Shown piece after piece: positions 51,118-52,782 of a stretch of 52,782 nucleotides of DNA (positions are counted from its first letter, which is position 1; every line of letters starts with the position of its first letter). Position numbers and translations under genes: made by a program. Origin of the DNA: Deltaproteobacteria bacterium (lineage in GTDB: Bacteria > Myxococcota_A > Polyangia > Fen-1088); the NCBI GenBank assembly GCA_016935975.1, contig JAFGPX010000186.1:1-52782 (forward strand), read 5' to 3'. Under the pieces are notes generated by a model that ran no database searches, was not told the origin of the DNA, and worked only from the letters and a program-made list of their open reading frames with translations.

Positions 51118-52782
51118 TAGTCCTTCCCGTTCTCGCCGCTTTCGTCATCGCCCGCTTCGTCGTCCCCCTCTGCGTCCTCGTCCCCTTCTGTGTCCTCGTC
51201 GTCCTCGTCGCCGCCCGTCTCCTCGCCCAGATCCTCCTCGGCCAGGGTTTGCTGTTCGGCGCGCGCCGCGGCCACCTCCGGCGCCACTTCGCGCTCGCCC
51301 TCTTCCTTCTCGGCCATGCGCTCCATGGCCACGACGGACTCGTCGCCTTCCAGACGGATGAGACGCACGCCCTGCGTGTTGCGGCCGATGGTGGGAATGC
51401 CGTCGACCGGCATGCGGATGAGCTTGCCGCTGCTGGTGATGAGCATCAGGTCGTCGTCGTCCGTGACCAGGCGCAGGCCCACGACCTTGCCGTTGCGGTC
51501 GGAGGTCTTGATGGTGATGACCCCCTTGCCGCCGCGGTTCTTGGTGGGGTAGTCGGTCGTGGCCGTGCGCTTGCCGAAGCCGCGCTCGCACACGGTGAGC
51601 AGGGTGGCCGGCGCCTCGCGCGGCACGGCGGTCATGCCGATCACGAAGTCGTCCTTGTCGCGCAGGCGGATGCCGCGCACGCCGCGCGCCGCGCGACCCA
51701 TGGGCCGCACGTTCTCCTCGCGGAAGCGGATGGCCCAGCCGTCGCGCGTGCCCAGCATTAGATCCGACGCGCCCTCGGTGATGCGCAGGCCGACCAGGTC
51801 GTCGTCCTCTCGGATCGAGAGGGCGATGATGCCCGAGGGTCGGATGTTGGCGAAGGCCACAAGCGAGGTCTTCTTGATGAGCCCGCGCTTGGTGGCCATG
51901 ACCACGAACGCGCCTTCCGAGAACTCGCGCACCGGCTGCAAGGCCACCACGCGCTCGCCCTCGCGCAGCGGGATCAGGTTCACGAAGGCCTTGCCCTTGG
52001 CCGTGCGGCTGGCCTGCGGGATCTCCCAGATTCTGCGGGCGTACACGCGGCCCTTGTTGGTGAACATCAACATGGTGTCGTGGGTGGAGGCCACGAAGAG
52101 CTGCGCGACGAAATCCTCCTCGTGCGTCGAGGCGCCCGTGATGCCGCGCCCCCCCCGCCGCTGCGGCCTGTACAGGTCCTTCGGATTGCGCTTGACGTAG
52201 CCGCCGTGGGTGACGGTGACGACCATCTCCTCCTCGGCGATCATGTCCTCGACGTCGATGTCCACGTCGATGTCCGAGATCTCGGTGCGCCGCGCGTCGG
52301 CGTACAGTTGCTTCTGCTCCTCCAGCTCGGTCACGATCACGGACACCAGGACGGCGTCGCTGGCCAGGATCTTCTCGAGCTGCGCGATGAGCGCCGCGGT
52401 TTCCTTCATCTCGGCCGCCAGCTTGTCGCGCTCGAGGCCGGTGAGCTTGGACAGGCGCATGTTGAGGATCTCCTGGGCCTGGATGGCCGACAGGTCGAAG
52501 CTCTCCTGAAGGCCGGTCTTCGCGGCTTCCGTGTCCTTCGCGGAGCGAATCAGGTCGATGACCGCGTCGATGTGGTCGAGCGCGATCTTGAGGCCCTGCA
52601 GAACGTGCATGTGGGCCTCGGCCTTGGCCAGGTCGAACTGCGTGCGCCGGGTGACCACGTCGCGCCGGTGCCCGATGAAGTGCTGCAGGGCTTGTTTGAG
52701 CGACAGCGTCTGCGGCCGGCCCTCGACGATGGCCAGCATGTTGATGCCGAAGGACTCCTGCAGCGGCGTCATCTTCCACAGG
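51117..52782 (-). CDS. gyrA: DNA gyrase subunit A, C-terminal part (5' end beyond window)
   Basis: 554 codons of the 3' part are present; the gene runs off the right edge, so the catalytic Tyr region is not seen. The frame enters at LWKMTPLQESFG, which matches the GyrA L-Y-K-x-T segment. The coiled-coil and tower region continues, and the GyrA box is QRRGGRG. Six C-terminal beta-pinwheel blades follow (GRVYARRIWEIP, GLIKKTSLVAF, GWAIRFREENV, GFGKRTATTDY, GKLIRMPVDGI). The last 60 residues are a long acidic Asp/Glu/Gly tail. The GyrA box marks it as gyrase rather than topoisomerase IV. Confidence 0.95.
   Translation of the reverse strand, partial: LWKMTPLQESFGINMLAIVEGRPQTLSLKQALQHFIGHRRDVVTRRTQFDLAKAEAHMHVLQGLKIALDHIDAVIDLIRSAKDTEAAKTGLQESFDLSAIQAQEILNMRLSKLTGLERDKLAAEMKETAALIAQLEKILASDAVLVSVIVTELEEQKQLYADARRTEISDIDVDIDVEDMIAEEEMVVTVTHGGYVKRNPKDLYRPQRRGGRGITGASTHEEDFVAQLFVASTHDTMLMFTNKGRVYARRIWEIPQASRTAKGKAFVNLIPLREGERVVALQPVREFSEGAFVVMATKRGLIKKTSLVAFANIRPSGIIALSIREDDDLVGLRITEGASDLMLGTRDGWAIRFREENVRPMGRAARGVRGIRLRDKDDFVIGMTAVPREAPATLLTVCERGFGKRTATTDYPTKNRGGKGVITIKTSDRNGKVVGLRLVTDDDDLMLITSSGKLIRMPVDGIPTIGRNTQGVRLIRLEGDESVVAMERMAEKEEGEREVAPEVAAARAEQQTLAEEDLGEETGGDEDDEDTEGDEDAEGDDEAGDDESGENGKD

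Noticed and set aside
1..52782. rRNA, tRNA, CRISPR array or integrase/transposase genes
   Set aside because: I looked for cloverleaf-like or spaced repeats and for recombinase motifs on both strands and saw none. Faint ncRNAs could still be missed without covariance searches.

Overview
The window is GC-rich bacterial chromosome, densely packed with genes. Several features point to Myxococcota, probably a Polyangia-like lineage. Two proteins end in a MYXO-CTERM-type tail (Cys, hydrophobic helix, Arg cluster; genes ending at 14588 and 21546). There are also large TPR proteins, an OmpA protein with thrombospondin type 3 repeats, a GH6 cellulase and candidate GG-N10-GC (sigma-54) promoters. The lineage is inferred from these features; I ran no database search.

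Region 1 (1-12695) is a surface-glycan locus. A tight plus-strand operon (475-5558) encodes a NeuB-type synthase without a SAF domain, a KdsC-like HAD phosphatase, a thiamine-diphosphate enzyme, a Gfo/Idh/MocA dehydrogenase and an SDR. A family 2 glycosyltransferase and an FkbM methyltransferase follow behind their own sigma-70-like promoter. A minus-strand operon of epimerase, zinc-binding C-methyltransferase and FkbM methyltransferase meets them tail to tail. A CDP-paratose-2-epimerase-like gene lies divergently at 11625. A glycosyltransferase start is cut by the left edge. Together these genes look able to make, modify and transfer an unusual sugar, probably a nonulosonate-like or branched sugar.

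Region 2 (12696-27575) covers the cell envelope and housekeeping. It holds a secreted beta-helix MYXO-CTERM protein, an amidase, rnhB-tadA, a membrane-anchored TPR protein, Hsp33, an OmpA/TSP3 protein overlapping an Asp-rich MYXO-CTERM protein, a small lipoprotein, a two-gene peptidoglycan synthesis operon (AsmA-like/GT51 fusion plus PBP1A) and an ECF-type sigma factor.

Region 3 (27772-38704) holds a DUF4175-like membrane coiled-coil protein overlapping a secreted HExxH/TPR protein, a 1034-residue TPR protein with a degenerate peptidase-like end, an HTH-EIIA fusion, a 126-bp palindrome, a METTL25/RRNAD-like methyltransferase and a multi-spanning membrane protein.

Region 4 (38813-43975) is a signalling island. 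A GH6 cellulase lies downstream of an slr1658/slr1659-type ATPase and STAS-like pair. Divergent from these are a histidine kinase, an OmpR-type regulator and a second slr1659-like protein.

Region 5 (44031-52782) holds gltX, a cellulose-synthase-like glycosyltransferase preceded by a Pho-box-like direct repeat, a lipoprotein overlapping it by 98 nt in antisense, prmC, a 495-bp palindromic MITE-like element, a small Lys-rich protein, hemL and the 3' part of gyrA. I saw no rRNA, tRNA, CRISPR array or transposase gene.
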